A stretch of DNA of 64,000 nucleotides. Origin: Ga0077555 sp041397775 (lineage in GTDB: Bacteria > Pseudomonadota > Alphaproteobacteria > Rhizobiales > Hyphomicrobiaceae). Positions 1-9,931 of this stretch are shown piece by piece (position 1 is the first letter of the stretch; every line of letters starts with the position of its first letter). The translations under genes and the position numbers were made by a program. The DNA lies in NCBI GenBank assembly GCA_041397775.1, contig JAWKWB010000010.1:62001-126000 (forward strand), in the 5' to 3' direction. The notes beneath the pieces are model-generated. The model was given only the letters and a program-made list of their open reading frames with translations. It was not told the origin of the DNA and made no database searches.

Positions 1-208
1 CGTAGCCGAAGCGGTTGGCGGGCACGGCGAGGCAATACTCGATGAAGGCGATGCCCCAGGACACCAGGACGACCACGAACAGCGGTTTCGTCGTGTAGCC
101 CAGATGCCCATACCACGCGATGGTCATGAAGACGTTGGAGGCGGCGAGCAGCAGGATCGGCAGCGCGTAGCTCCAGACGTTGCCGCCGAGATTGGTGATG
201 AGGCTCAT
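1..208 (-). CDS. DUF486 / DMT-type small membrane protein (partial, C-terminus off the left edge)
   Basis: The reverse strand reads MSLITNLGGN and then hydrophobic segments with the motifs NVFMTIAWYGHL and WGIAFIEYCLAVPANR, which are typical of the DUF486 (DMT superfamily) proteins of about 110-120 residues. These are four-helix inner-membrane proteins without an assigned substrate. About 69 codons are visible; the end lies outside the window. The ATG at 208 has no clear Shine-Dalgarno sequence, but the family match begins within a few residues of it. The gene diverges from the kinase gene at 403, so the 194 bp between them should hold both promoters. Confidence 0.85.
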   Translation of the reverse strand, partial: MSLITNLGGNVWSYALPILLLAASNVFMTIAWYGHLGYTTKPLFVVVLVSWGIAFIEYCLAVPANRFGY

Positions 209-402
209 GAGGAGGATCCGTAGGAAGGGAACGGCGAAGTCCGGCGTGTGGGTCCGATCAGCACGTTTGCTCTGTGTGCAACTCCCGATTCACTTCGTCA
301 TGGCAAGTCTTATACTGCACGTGCGGCGCGACGGGCGAGCCACTCCCGCTTCGGCCTTGGCCGATCTGAGTTCCCATCGCGCCCAGGGGAGATACAACGT
401 CC

Positions 403-2406
403 ATGCAGCACCGCGACGTGCTACCGTCCGGCACCGTCCTCGATGGCAAGTACCGGATCGACCATCTCATCGGCGCTGGCGGCTTCGGCATGACCTACGC
501 AGCGCACGACTTGGGCCTGAACCTGCCCGTCGCCGTCAAGGAATATTATCCCGCCCAGTTCGGCATGCGCGAAGGCACGCTCACCGTGCGTCCGGTGACC
601 GACAGGGACCGCGATCTCTTCGACCGGCTGAAGGACAGCTTCTTGCGCGAGGCGCGCACGCTGGCGCAGTTGCGCCACCCCGCGATCGTCCGCGTGCTCT
701 CCGTATTCGAGGGCCACGGCACCGCCTACATGATCATGGAGCTGGAGCGGGGAAAGAGCCTGCGCGGCTGGCTCGATGGCTTGGACCGCCCCCCCACGCA
801 GGCCGAGCTCGATGCCATCGCGGGGCCGCTGCTCGATGCTCTCGAGGCCATGCACGCCCAGAGTTTCCTGCATCGCGACATCGCCCCCGACAACATCATC
901 GTGCGCGAGAACGGCAGCCCGGTCCTGCTCGACTTCGGCGCGGCGCGGCGGGTCATGGCCGAGTTGTCGGGCGCACTGACGGGGATCGTCAAGCAAGGTT
1001 ACTCGCCGCAGGAGCAATATGCCAACGATCCGCGCGCGCAGGGCCCCTGGTCCGACATTTATGCGCTGGGCGCCACGCTCTATCGCTGCGTCACCGGCCG
1101 GACGCCCGACGAGGCGACGCTGCGCATGCTGGGCGACCCCATGCAGCCCGCTGCCACCGCCGCGACAGGGACCTATCGTCCAGCCTTCCTGGCGGCGATC
1201 GACCGGGCCATGGCATTGCGTCCGTCTGACCGTCCGCAATCCGTCGCCGAACTGCGGACGCTGCTGATGGCGGCGCCCACGGTCGCCATTGCAGCACCGG
1301 CATCTGCAGCGGCGCCTGCGGCAACGGGGGGATGGTCGCGCGTCGGCACACCCCCCGCCCCCGGCGACGCGAAGCGCAGATCGCCGGGCTGGCGCGTCGC
1401 GATGGGCGCTCTCGCCATCGTCGCACTCGGTGGCATGGGCTGGACGATGTATCGTTTCTCGGTGCGCAGCGAGGGGCCACAGCCGCCGCGCCAACCCCTG
1501 GTGCAGCCGGTTGCCGAGGCGCCCGGCAACAGCCAGTCCGTGCTGGGCAAGGCGAAACAGGAGGCGGCAGAAGCCGAGCAACGCCGGCTCGCTGAGCAAC
1601 AGCGTCAGGCCGAGGCGCAGCGTCAGGCCGAGCAGCAGCGCCAGGCCGAGGCGCAGCGTCAGGCGGAGGCGCAACGCGCAGCAGCCGAGCAGGTGCGTCG
1701 CGCCCAGGCGGAAAGGGAGGCGCAGGCAGCAGCCGAACGCCAGCGCGCGGCCGCGCAAGAGGCTCGGAACGCTGCTTTCTCCGGCCTTCAGAAGCGCCTC
1801 GAGGATGCGCTGGGTCCCTGCCCGTTCTGTGACGACGTGAAAAAGATCCTGAGCCCCGACGACTTCGCGGAATTGCAGTGGATACCGGAGAAGGTCGCGC
1901 GCACGGTCGCCGAAGTGCGCAATCGCCGGGGCCCGCGCGAGGACGCCATTGCCGGCGACATCCTGAAACGGATCGCAAATGCGGAGCTGGATCCCGATCC
2001 GCTCGCGGCCGTGAAGACCGGCCGCGTGAAATGCACCACCTACAACTTCGGTTTTCTCGACAATGCGGCCGAGCGCGTCGGCGGGCACCAGTGTGACGTC
2101 CGCATGGTGCGCATCGGCGGCAACCTCGCCTCGTTGACGATCAGCAAGGTGACCGGCGAGGGCTTTTTTGCCGACATCAAGCCCTATCGGGCGAATGCCA
2201 TGGCCTACGTCGGCCGCACGTTCCTGCCCGGCCACGCGATCCGCCGCTACAACGCCGCCACGCCGCGCAATCGCGAGAATGACAACTACGGCAACAAGGT
2301 CGGGCTGCTCGTCGCCATCGCCGGCAAGCCCGCGCTCCTGACGATCAACCAGAACGGTTTCACGGAAGCCGATCCCACCTTCTTCGAGGTGACGATTCTC
2401 GAGTAG
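403..2406 (+). CDS. Transmembrane serine/threonine protein kinase with coiled-coil linker
   Basis: A Hanks-type kinase of 667 residues. The N-terminal domain (about 15-290) has the glycine loop GAGGFG (24-29), the ATP-binding lysine K46 in AVKEYYP, the catalytic loop HRDIAPDN (D159) and the metal-binding DFG (177-179), so it should be active. A Pro/Ala linker is followed by one membrane helix (about 331-351), a coiled coil of RQAEAQ-type repeats (about 384-455), and a C-terminal domain of about 200 residues I do not recognise, with a CPFC pair near 473-476. The topology places the kinase in the cytoplasm and the tail outside. A purine-rich site (aggggaga) precedes the ATG. It appears to be a single-gene unit. 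Confidence 0.93.
   Translation: MQHRDVLPSGTVLDGKYRIDHLIGAGGFGMTYAAHDLGLNLPVAVKEYYPAQFGMREGTLTVRPVTDRDRDLFDRLKDSFLREARTLAQLRHPAIVRVLSVFEGHGTAYMIMELERGKSLRGWLDGLDRPPTQAELDAIAGPLLDALEAMHAQSFLHRDIAPDNIIVRENGSPVLLDFGAARRVMAELSGALTGIVKQGYSPQEQYANDPRAQGPWSDIYALGATLYRCVTGRTPDEATLRMLGDPMQPAATAATGTYRPAFLAAIDRAMALRPSDRPQSVAELRTLLMAAPTVAIAAPASAAAPAATGGWSRVGTPPAPGDAKRRSPGWRVAMGALAIVALGGMGWTMYRFSVRSEGPQPPRQPLVQPVAEAPGNSQSVLGKAKQEAAEAEQRRLAEQQRQAEAQRQAEQQRQAEAQRQAEAQRAAAEQVRRAQAEREAQAAAERQRAAAQEARNAAFSGLQKRLEDALGPCPFCDDVKKILSPDDFAELQWIPEKVARTVAEVRNRRGPREDAIAGDILKRIANAELDPDPLAAVKTGRVKCTTYNFGFLDNAAERVGGHQCDVRMVRIGGNLASLTISKVTGEGFFADIKPYRANAMAYVGRTFLPGHAIRRYNAATPRNRENDNYGNKVGLLVAIAGKPALLTINQNGFTEADPTFFEVTILE
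1600..1672 (+). repeat. In-frame short tandem repeats coding RQAEAQ/RQAEQQ
   Basis: Inside the kinase gene, degenerate units of about 18-21 bp (cagcgtcaggccgaggcg and variants) repeat four to five times and encode the Gln/Ala/Glu-rich coiled coil. All units keep the frame. Such repeats can change copy number by slippage, which would alter linker length. Confidence 0.7.
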
Positions 2407-2506
2407 ACCGGCGGCCGGGCCGACCGTATGTGCAAGGGCAGGTGGCCGCGCCCGCCCGCCGCCTCCCGCTCACGCCTTCAGTCCATCTGCCATTCGCGAG
2501 ACCACG

Positions 2507-3403
2507 ATGCGTCGCATTCACGCCGATCTCATGCTGTTGGGCTGCGCCGCGATCTGGGGCTTCGCCTTCCTGTTCCAGAAGTCGGCCATGGCCCACATGG
2601 GGCCGTTCCTGTTCATCGCCTGCCGCGGGCTCGTGGCGAGCCTTGCACTGGCGCCGCTGGTCTACGTCGAGCATCGTTCGTCGCAAGGCTGGCCGCCCAG
2701 GGGCATCGCGTCGGCGGCGTTGCTGGCGGGGTTGGCGTTTTTCGGCGGCGCGGCCCTGCAACAGTTCGGGCTGATAACGGCGACGGTCACCAACACCGGT
2801 TTTCTCACTGCGCTCTACGTGGTCATCACCCCGTTCATCGCCTGGGCCTTGATGCACCGCCGCCCCGGCGCGCTCGTCTGGGTGGCCGCCGCCTTGTCGT
2901 TCGCCGGCACGTGGCTGCTCGGTGGTGGGTCCGTGTCCGCATTTTCGCGCGGCGATATCCTCGTCGCTATCTGTGCGTTCTTCTGGGCGATACACGTCGT
3001 GATCCTGGGCAAGGCGTCGGGGCTCGGACGCCCCGTGCTGCTGACGGCCCTGCAATTCGTCGTCGTGTCGCTGCTTGCGTGGGCGGCAGCATTCGCCTTC
3101 GAGACGGTCTCGCTCTCAGCCATCGAGACGGCGGCCATCGACATCGCCTTCGTCGGCATCATGTCGAGCGCGGTCACGTTCACGCTCTTCACCGTCGCCT
3201 TGCGCTATACGTCTCCCTCGGAGGCGACCATCATCGTTTCGATGGAAACCGTATTTGCCGCATTCGGTGCCTACATATTCCGCAACGAGTGGCTGACCAC
3301 GCTGGGGTTCGTCGGCGCCGCCCTCATCCTGGTCGCCAACCTGATCGTGCAGTTGCGCGGTAGCGGGACGCAAGAACCGCCGCGCCAGAGCGAGAAGGCT
3401 TGA
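2507..3403 (+). CDS. EamA/DMT family transporter (RhaT-like)
   Basis: A 298-residue hydrophobic protein with two EamA halves and about ten predicted membrane helices. The first half opens with ADLMLLGCAAIWGFAFLFQK, the classic DMT start with WG and a Q/K in helix 1; the second half ends with the EATIIVSMETVFAAFGAY signature of the last repeat. The family exports amino acids, nucleosides or other small metabolites across the inner membrane; the substrate cannot be told from sequence. It starts 100 bp after the kinase gene and ends convergently with the Nudix gene, so it is probably monocistronic. Confidence 0.92.
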   Translation: MRRIHADLMLLGCAAIWGFAFLFQKSAMAHMGPFLFIACRGLVASLALAPLVYVEHRSSQGWPPRGIASAALLAGLAFFGGAALQQFGLITATVTNTGFLTALYVVITPFIAWALMHRRPGALVWVAAALSFAGTWLLGGGSVSAFSRGDILVAICAFFWAIHVVILGKASGLGRPVLLTALQFVVVSLLAWAAAFAFETVSLSAIETAAIDIAFVGIMSSAVTFTLFTVALRYTSPSEATIIVSMETVFAAFGAYIFRNEWLTTLGFVGAALILVANLIVQLRGSGTQEPPRQSEKA

Positions 3404-3429
3404 TCGGCCCGGCGGCGCTGCGCAAGCCG

Positions 3430-3858
3430 TCAGGCTTCGAGGAGACGCCACAGCGTCTCGATGCCCGCGACGTAATTCGAGTGCTCGGGAAACCGTAACC
3501 CGCGTGCTTCCTCGAGCGTCACCCAGGAGAGCGCGTCGTGTTCGTCGGACAATGTCGGCTCGCCCGAGACGGGCCGGCCGAGCCGCGCCACGATGAACAG
3601 GAAGGCCCCGTCCGTCGGCCGCTGACGGACCCACGTGGCGACCTCGGGGCCGAAGGTGATCTGGAAGTCGGCGCCCAATTCCTCGCGCATCTCACGCGCC
3701 AGAACGACTGCCTGAGGCTCCCACTCCTCGCCGACATCGATCCGCCCTCCGGGCAATTCCCAGTAGCCCGTGTCGGACTCGCGAACGAACAAGGCCCGTC
3801 CGTCGTGAACGATGAAAGCCTTGAGGCTGACCTCGAAGGTCTGGATGTCGCGCGGCAT
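3430..3858 (-). CDS. Nudix hydrolase
   Basis: A 142-residue protein whose centre contains the Nudix box: GGRIDVGEE, then AREMREELGA, which gives the metal-binding REMREE. Between the first conserved Glu and the RE pair there are ten residues rather than the usual seven, a three-residue insertion in the loop. The family cleaves nucleoside diphosphates linked to another moiety (housecleaning of oxidised nucleotides, sugar nucleotides or cofactors) using Mg or Mn. The exact substrate is not predictable. It lies 18 bp downstream of the DUF3604-type gene on the same strand and is likely co-transcribed with it. Confidence 0.9.
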   Translation of the reverse strand: MPRDIQTFEVSLKAFIVHDGRALFVRESDTGYWELPGGRIDVGEEWEPQAVVLAREMREELGADFQITFGPEVATWVRQRPTDGAFLFIVARLGRPVSGEPTLSDEHDALSWVTLEEARGLRFPEHSNYVAGIETLWRLLEA

Positions 3859-3876
3859 GCCTGGCCTCTCGTGGGA

Positions 3877-6135
3877 TCAGCGGAAGAGATAAATGGGGCT
3901 CGACCAGGCGCGATGGCCATCCTCCTGCCAGAGGCGCACGAACAGGCGCGAGTCGCCGATTTCGCGCAGGCGCATGCGGCGCTTGAAGCGCACGCGCGTC
4001 TCGGTCATCCGCTCGGGCAGCCGGTAGAGGCGAATGTCGCGCTCCAGCCCGCCGGCCGAGAAAATGTGATGCTCGAGGCCGAGTGAGGCGATGTCGCGGC
4101 ATCCGCGCACCAGCTTCGTCTCGAAGCTGACGCGGCCGTCGAGCCCGTTGCCCAGCCAGATGTCGATGCCGCCGTGGTTGCCCGTCGTAACCGCCTTCCA
4201 GGCGAGACCGGATGCGCTCTGCCGCTGTATCCCGCGGTCCAGGTTCCAGTTGTTGAACATCTCGGCTGCGGTGATGGCATTGCCATCGAGCGCCAGTTCG
4301 CCGTCCCACGTCGTCGTGCGTGCGCGTCCGCGGTATTCGGCCCCCTGGTAGACGAGCCGGACGCGGCAGCCGAGATCGTCGGGGCCATACGGCCGCACGA
4401 CCTCCATCACTTCGGTGCCGCACAGGATCTCCAGCCGCTCGATCGGCGCCGATCCCACGACGTCCACCTCCAGCTCGACCTCGTCGTCCGCCACCCGGGC
4501 GATGTCCCCCATCGTGAGGGTGCGCGTGCGCTCGAAGGCGGCGCCCTCGAACAGATCGGGATCGCGGGAGAAGAGCATCGCGTCCGACTGGGTGCGCGCA
4601 GTGACATCGAGGATCATGCGGTTGCCGGTGGTGGCGAAATGCCGCCGCCGACGCATGCATTCGAAGATGGCGTCGCGGTCGAGGCTGGGCGCCTGAAAGC
4701 AGGTCAGTCCGCCGAAGCTGCCGAAGAAGGATGCACCCGGATAGCACGAGCCCGGGCGTCCCTTGTGCCCATCCGAATTAGCGACGATACCGACCCGATA
4801 TCCCTGTTCGAACGCATCCCAGAGGATCCATTCGAAAGTGCCCCAGGACGAGTGCACCTCGACGGCGGCTTCCAGCCGGCCGTCGTGCGCATACGTCACG
4901 TCGGCATAGCGTCCACCCACGTGGGCAACGACGACGCAATCCTTGTCTTTCAGCTTCGCGAAAAGGTCGTGGGCAGTATGCGCGTCGCTGGCCTCGTCGT
5001 GGCGGTCCGTGGCATCGAAGATCTGGGCGTGGCTCGAGCGATGGATCGTCTCGCCTTCGTGGCGAAAATGCACGTTGCGGTCACCGCCGACGGCGGTATT
5101 CGCGCTCCATTCATAACCTGGAATGCACACGAATTTACCGGACACGTCGAATTCGGCGGAAAGCGCATTGAGGTCAAGCCAGAATGAACCGGTGATCTGG
5201 AAGTCGTTGCCCTGGTGCCCCATCACGTCGAGAAAGGCGCGGTCGCGGCCGAACGCGAAATACTCCCGCGCGCTGTTGGTCCCCAGCGTTTCGTCCGACT
5301 GCCCGTGTGTATCGCCCCAATAATGAACCAGCGGTGCATCCGCCGGTACGATATCGACGGGATTGGAGCGCGTGATGAAGCGCCCGTCCTGGTCCGATAC
5401 GGCAATGGTGAATTGCCCGGGCTCGCTCACGATCAGATCGCCGGTCGTTGCCGCGAAGGCGCCTGCTGCCAATTCGAGGCTGTCGGGCAGGCCTGGCAAA
5501 GCGGCGCTTGCTTGGAGGCGCACCGTCTGGCCGACACGGTCGGAGGGATTGCCCCATTTGTCCTCGCATTTGATTGCGAGATGAAATGGCGTACCGGCAC
5601 GAACCCGGCTCGGCAGGATTGCCCGCCAGCGCACGCCGGGACCCGGCACGATCGCAATGCGCGGGCTTTCGGGCAGCGGCACATAATCATACGTGGCAAT
5701 CGCATCGGTCAGGACGTGAAATTCGAAATCGCTTTCGCAATAGGTCTGTAGACGGATTCCCGGAGAGCCCAGGCGCCGGTCGCCGAAGCGGATGGTGATG
5801 GTATCGCCGGGCGCGAGGAAATGCTTCATGACGCCGACATAGAGCGATCGGCTCCAGGGGCGAATGTTGCGCTTGAATTCCCATTTCAGCTCGAGCGTCG
5901 CGCCGTTGGAAGCCTCGGCCGTCGTGTATCCGGGCGCCGTGGGATCGTCGAACTGGACGGGGCCGAAATCCGTTGCGAACCGGAAACCGATCTTGATCGA
6001 TCCGGTATCGTCGATCCCGAAGCGGCCCGCCGTGTAGGTCAGCGTGAACGATTGCATCGAGCCTGCTTCGAACGCCCCGGAGGGCGAAAGGGTCGCCGAG
6101 CCCATCAGGTCGGGGCGATAATCGGAATAAGGCAA
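3877..6135 (-). CDS. PHP-like/DUF3604-type putative metal-dependent hydrolase
   Basis: A large protein (752 residues from the TTG at 6135) with an N-terminal beta-rich region and a central PHP/DUF3604-like core: YWGDTHGQSDETLGTNS, then GHQGNDFQ, PGYEWSAN, GGDRNVHFR, VVAHVGGRYAD and NSDGHKGRPGS. The clustered His/Asp residues are the expected metal ligands of the PHP fold, but no substrate is known for the family. I prefer TTG 6135 because gggag lies about 7 bp upstream and because the longer ATG at 6216 falls inside a hairpin repeat; ATG 6105 is another option. No signal peptide is visible. It probably forms an operon with the Nudix gene 18 bp downstream. Confidence 0.82.
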   Translation of the reverse strand: MPYSDYRPDLMGSATLSPSGAFEAGSMQSFTLTYTAGRFGIDDTGSIKIGFRFATDFGPVQFDDPTAPGYTTAEASNGATLELKWEFKRNIRPWSRSLYVGVMKHFLAPGDTITIRFGDRRLGSPGIRLQTYCESDFEFHVLTDAIATYDYVPLPESPRIAIVPGPGVRWRAILPSRVRAGTPFHLAIKCEDKWGNPSDRVGQTVRLQASAALPGLPDSLELAAGAFAATTGDLIVSEPGQFTIAVSDQDGRFITRSNPVDIVPADAPLVHYWGDTHGQSDETLGTNSAREYFAFGRDRAFLDVMGHQGNDFQITGSFWLDLNALSAEFDVSGKFVCIPGYEWSANTAVGGDRNVHFRHEGETIHRSSHAQIFDATDRHDEASDAHTAHDLFAKLKDKDCVVVAHVGGRYADVTYAHDGRLEAAVEVHSSWGTFEWILWDAFEQGYRVGIVANSDGHKGRPGSCYPGASFFGSFGGLTCFQAPSLDRDAIFECMRRRRHFATTGNRMILDVTARTQSDAMLFSRDPDLFEGAAFERTRTLTMGDIARVADDEVELEVDVVGSAPIERLEILCGTEVMEVVRPYGPDDLGCRVRLVYQGAEYRGRARTTTWDGELALDGNAITAAEMFNNWNLDRGIQRQSASGLAWKAVTTGNHGGIDIWLGNGLDGRVSFETKLVRGCRDIASLGLEHHIFSAGGLERDIRLYRLPERMTETRVRFKRRMRLREIGDSRLFVRLWQEDGHRAWSSPIYLFR

Positions 6136-6188
6136 AGGCGGCTCCCGGGTGTCTCGCACATCTCGACGGACTTTGCGGTCGGGACACG

Positions 6189-6292
6189 AGTGTGGCGGAT
6201 TGGAAGTCCGCTCCATTCATGCTGATGGCTCGTCGAGCGCTCCATTCATGCCGGTGGCTCGTCGAGCGGACTTCCAATCATGACGCCACACT
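6189..6292. repeat. Hairpin repeat E2 (AGTGT...ACACT ends) with internal 29-bp tandem duplication
   Basis: Outer arms agtgtggcg (6189-6197) and cgccacact (6284-6292) pair perfectly. Inner 16-bp arms at 6198-6213 and 6264-6279 also pair perfectly. A 4-nt unpaired atga (6280-6283) separates outer and inner arms on one side only. The loop consists largely of two 29-bp direct copies (6211-6239 and 6240-6268, two mismatches). Read on the minus strand it has the same plan as the hairpins at 6327 and 34110, though the arm sequences differ. It sits immediately upstream of the DUF3604-type gene. Confidence 0.8.
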
Positions 6293-6326
6293 ACGCCAAC
6301 GGTTTTGCTGGAAACAATTGGTTCTG

Positions 6327-6397
6327 AGTGTTCCCTTTGGTTCCGGCATTTGCTCTCGGACGCCCGGCAGAGGGGCAAATGTCGGAACCGGGACACT
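6327..6397. repeat. Hairpin repeat E3 (AGTGT...ACACT ends)
   Basis: Left arm 6327-6353 (agtgttccc, ttt, then ggttccggcatttgc) pairs with right arm 6375-6397 (gcaaatgtcggaacc, then gggacact), with a single G-T wobble in the inner arm. The left side carries four extra unpaired nucleotides, as in the other two copies. It lies 34 bp from E2, downstream of usg. A rho-independent terminator is excluded as its main nature because no T tract follows either arm. Confidence 0.8.
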
Positions 6398-6524
6398 AGC
6401 GCCGATCGCCCGCCGTGCAAAGACAAAGGTTCGCGATCACAGACGAAGCTGCGGCCTCGCGTGCGCACCCGCCGGAAACGCTTGTCAGAACGTCGTTCGG
6501 GGACGTGAGCGCGATAAGAACATG

Positions 6525-6550
6525 AAAAAAAGCCCCGGCGCAGCCAGGGC
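6525..6550 (-). terminator. Rho-independent terminator of usg
   Basis: On the minus strand a 7-bp stem, GCCCTGG with CCGGGGC (one T-G pair) around the loop CTGCG, is followed by seven T (6531-6525). It lies 31 bp after the TGA at 6581 that ends the canonical usg reading, which supports that TGA as the original stop. Confidence 0.85.
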
Positions 6551-6580
6551 AATGAGGCTCGAATTTCGCCCTGGCGGCGT

Positions 6581-6848
6581 TCAATGCAGATGCACGACGC
6601 CATTCTGGAAACGACCTCGCTGGGTTGATCAGGCGTGCATGGGCGACGCGGACCTTGAACAGGGGCCCGTCGATCTGCCGCGTCCAGAAGTCGAGGAATT
6701 CCGATAGTCGCGGAAAGCGGGGATGAAGATCGAGTTCCTGCCAAACGTAGCTTTGCAGCAGGCTCGGGTGATCGGGCAGCCGATAGAGAATCTCCGCCGT
6801 CGTCAGGCTATAGCCGGCGAGTTGTGCCATGAAATCGCGATCTGGCAT
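6581..6848 (-). pseudogene. usg: Usg family protein, frameshifted near its C-terminus
   Basis: From ATG 6848 (aggaca upstream) the product begins MPDRDFMAQLAGYSLTT and continues with LYRLPDHPSLLQSYVWQ, FPRLSEFLDFW and VRVAHARLINPA, a clear match to the Usg family (about 90 residues, unknown function, named from the trp region of some proteobacteria). After codon 77 the expected ending (EWRFQNGVVHLH, stop) appears only in another frame, reaching TGA at 6581-6583. The 268 nt from ATG to that TGA is two short of the expected 270. In the unshifted frame translation continues to 6396 through the terminator, giving an unlike tail. A 2-nt deletion near 6605-6617 or a sequencing error explains this. 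Confidence 0.85.
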
Positions 6849-7262
6849 GTCTCTGTCCTGTAAACGAGTTGCGATTGGTGCGAATGAAACGCGACTCCGT
6901 TCTCGATGTTCCGTAAAAATCCCCACGATGGCAACCAAAAAACATCATGCCGTTCAATGGATTACTCGCAGGGCGTGGCGAGTGCTGCCAAGCCGGTCGA
7001 GTAATACGTGTTGCAGTGCGCGCCCGGGCCGATCGCGGATTGAATTGAACGCGGCGCTGCGCACGGCTCGGATCGCATGATCGGGGTTCTGCGAATGGGA
7101 TTGAAAAAATACTTTGCTTTTTTGCCCGGCGCATCTAATGAAGTAACGAAATGTTTCATTTCACAAGAGAAATAAACACTATCGCCGCGTGGCGGTTCCT
7201 GTTACAGGGGGCGCACGAAATGCCGGCAGCGATGCCAACGAACAAACCTAAGGGGAACGGAT
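6849..7262. promoter_or_regulatory. AT-rich divergent region between usg and hns
   Basis: This 414-bp stretch has no convincing gene. It is clearly richer in A/T than its surroundings, notably 7105-7185 with A and T runs (gattgaaaaaatactttgc, then tttttt). It must hold the usg and hns promoters, and AT-rich curved DNA upstream of an hns-type gene would fit autoregulation by H-NS (inference). The likely hns ribosome site is aagggg, 7 bp before ATG 7263. Confidence 0.5.
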
Positions 7263-7581
7263 ATGGCCGCCATTAACGTCGATAAGCTCTCTCTGAAAGA
7301 CCTCACGGATCTCGAGGCGCGGGTCAAGAAGGCGATCGCTGCCGCACAGGTGCGCGAAGGAGGAGTTTCGTAATGAAGTCGCGGCGCGTGGCCTTGGCGC
7401 GGAATTTCCGTGTCTGAAGTTTTTCGGTTCGACGCGCGGCGCCAAGCCTGGTGGCAAGGTCGCCGTCAAGTACCGCAATCCCGACAATCCCTCCGATACG
7501 TGGACTGGCCGTGGCCGCCAGCCCAAGTGGTTGGCAGCTGCGCTGAAGAAAGGTGCGAAGATTGCCGATTTCGCGCTCTGA
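7263..7581 (+). pseudogene. H-NS family nucleoid protein, disrupted by several frameshifts
   Basis: ATG 7263 (aagggg upstream) begins MAAINVDKLSLKDLTDLEAR, the N-terminal oligomerisation helix of alphaproteobacterial H-NS proteins, but meets TAA at 7371. The next frame reads KEEFRNEVAA from 7357 and, from about 7425, GSTRGAKPGGKVAVKYRNPD and the DNA-binding core TWTGRGRQPKWL to the stop TGA at 7579-7581. Between them the original frame reads GISVSEVF (7401-7424), the family's usual linker. So three indels best restore a protein of about 105 residues; at least one is unavoidable. The run of five T at 7420-7424 is one likely site. A true pseudogene or consensus errors are both possible. Confidence 0.85.
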
Positions 7582-7609
7582 GACCGATCCAATCCGATGA
7601 GTTCTGATG

Positions 7610-7641
7610 AATGCCCGGGTCCTCGTGGTCCGGGCATTTCT
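7610..7641 (+). terminator. Rho-independent terminator of hns
   Basis: A 9-bp perfect stem (aatgcccgg, 7610-7618; ccgggcatt, 7630-7638) with an 11-nt loop is followed by tct. It lies 28 bp after the hns stop. From here to 7932 (about 290 bp) I see no gene or RNA. Confidence 0.75.
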
Positions 7642-7932
7642 TATTGTGGTGACCCGCTACGCGGCCGTACAGCAGGCTGACGGTGTCGAATGTGCGACAT
7701 CCGGTGCGTCAATTTGTAACGCAAGCCGATTTCCGGAAGGCGGAGCGAAGGTTAATAGCGCCTGTGAAACACGGTCTGGGATTGCCACGCGGCACGACAT
7801 TCCAAACTCGTGTGGTGGATTGGGCATCCACATTTCATGAAGATCTTTGCCGCGAGGCGCCCTGATGGCGTGTCTTCGAACTCGAGGCAGTGCGGGAGGC
7901 GCGGCGGACGAGCCTCCCGCGGTTAAGCTCAG

Positions 7933-7959
7933 CTAGCACTCACTCCTTGACACTGCTAA
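7933..7959 (+). promoter_or_regulatory. CIRCE-like operator (HrcA site) upstream of groEL
   Basis: The consensus is TTAGCACTC-N9-GAGTGCTAA. Here ctagcactc (7933-7941), nine bases, then cactgctaa (7951-7959) match at 8/9 and 7/9 positions with exact spacing. HrcA binding here would repress groEL. The site is 286 bp before the ATG, so the leader is long. Confidence 0.75.
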
Positions 7960-7974
7960 CTATTCCCTCCATAT
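7946..7974 (+). promoter_or_regulatory. Putative heat-shock (sigma-32 type) promoter overlapping CIRCE
   Basis: CTTGACA (7946-7952) and CTCCATAT (7967-7974), 14 bp apart, resemble the RpoH consensus CTTGAAA and CCCCATNT. It overlaps the right half of the CIRCE-like site, so HrcA would occlude it. Dual RpoH/HrcA control is known for alphaproteobacterial groE genes. Confidence 0.55.
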
Positions 7975-8244
7975 CCCCAGCCACGAAAGGGTCGAGACGT
8001 GCATCAGCGATGGTGCCGACGGGGCGTTGTGTCGTGTGGCGTGGCAGATGTGCCGCTGTTCAGCGATGCCGACGGTCTTTCGTGGCGAGGAGCCGATCGT
8101 GTTCCGCTGCGCATGGCGGGGATGCGATTGCGGGTCGATCCCGGCCCCCCGCGCGCATCGGCCTCCTGGCGACGCGCCGTCGCAAAGGCGCAGTCGATCC
8201 CTTCATGATTTTATTTGCAACCGCCGCAGAAACGGAACCCCTTC

Positions 8245-9900
<1,656 letters not shown>

Positions 9901-9931
9901 GCCGCGCCACGCGAACCTGCGAGACGTGAAG

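Noticed and set aside
421..2235. Long open frame on the minus strand inside the kinase gene
   Set aside because: A GC-rich shadow of the kinase, with no recognisable domain and mixed composition; the plus strand carries complete kinase motifs.
6136..6216. ATG 6216 as start of the DUF3604-type gene
   Set aside because: It falls inside hairpin repeat E2; the TTG at 6135 has a better ribosome site and the family match begins after it.
7640..7932. Small gene or ncRNA between hns and the groEL promoter
   Set aside because: Short frames there lack ribosome sites, domains or stable secondary structure.
7975..8244. groES hidden in the groEL leader
   Set aside because: None of the forward frames contains GroES motifs and the stretch is too short for a complete GroES.
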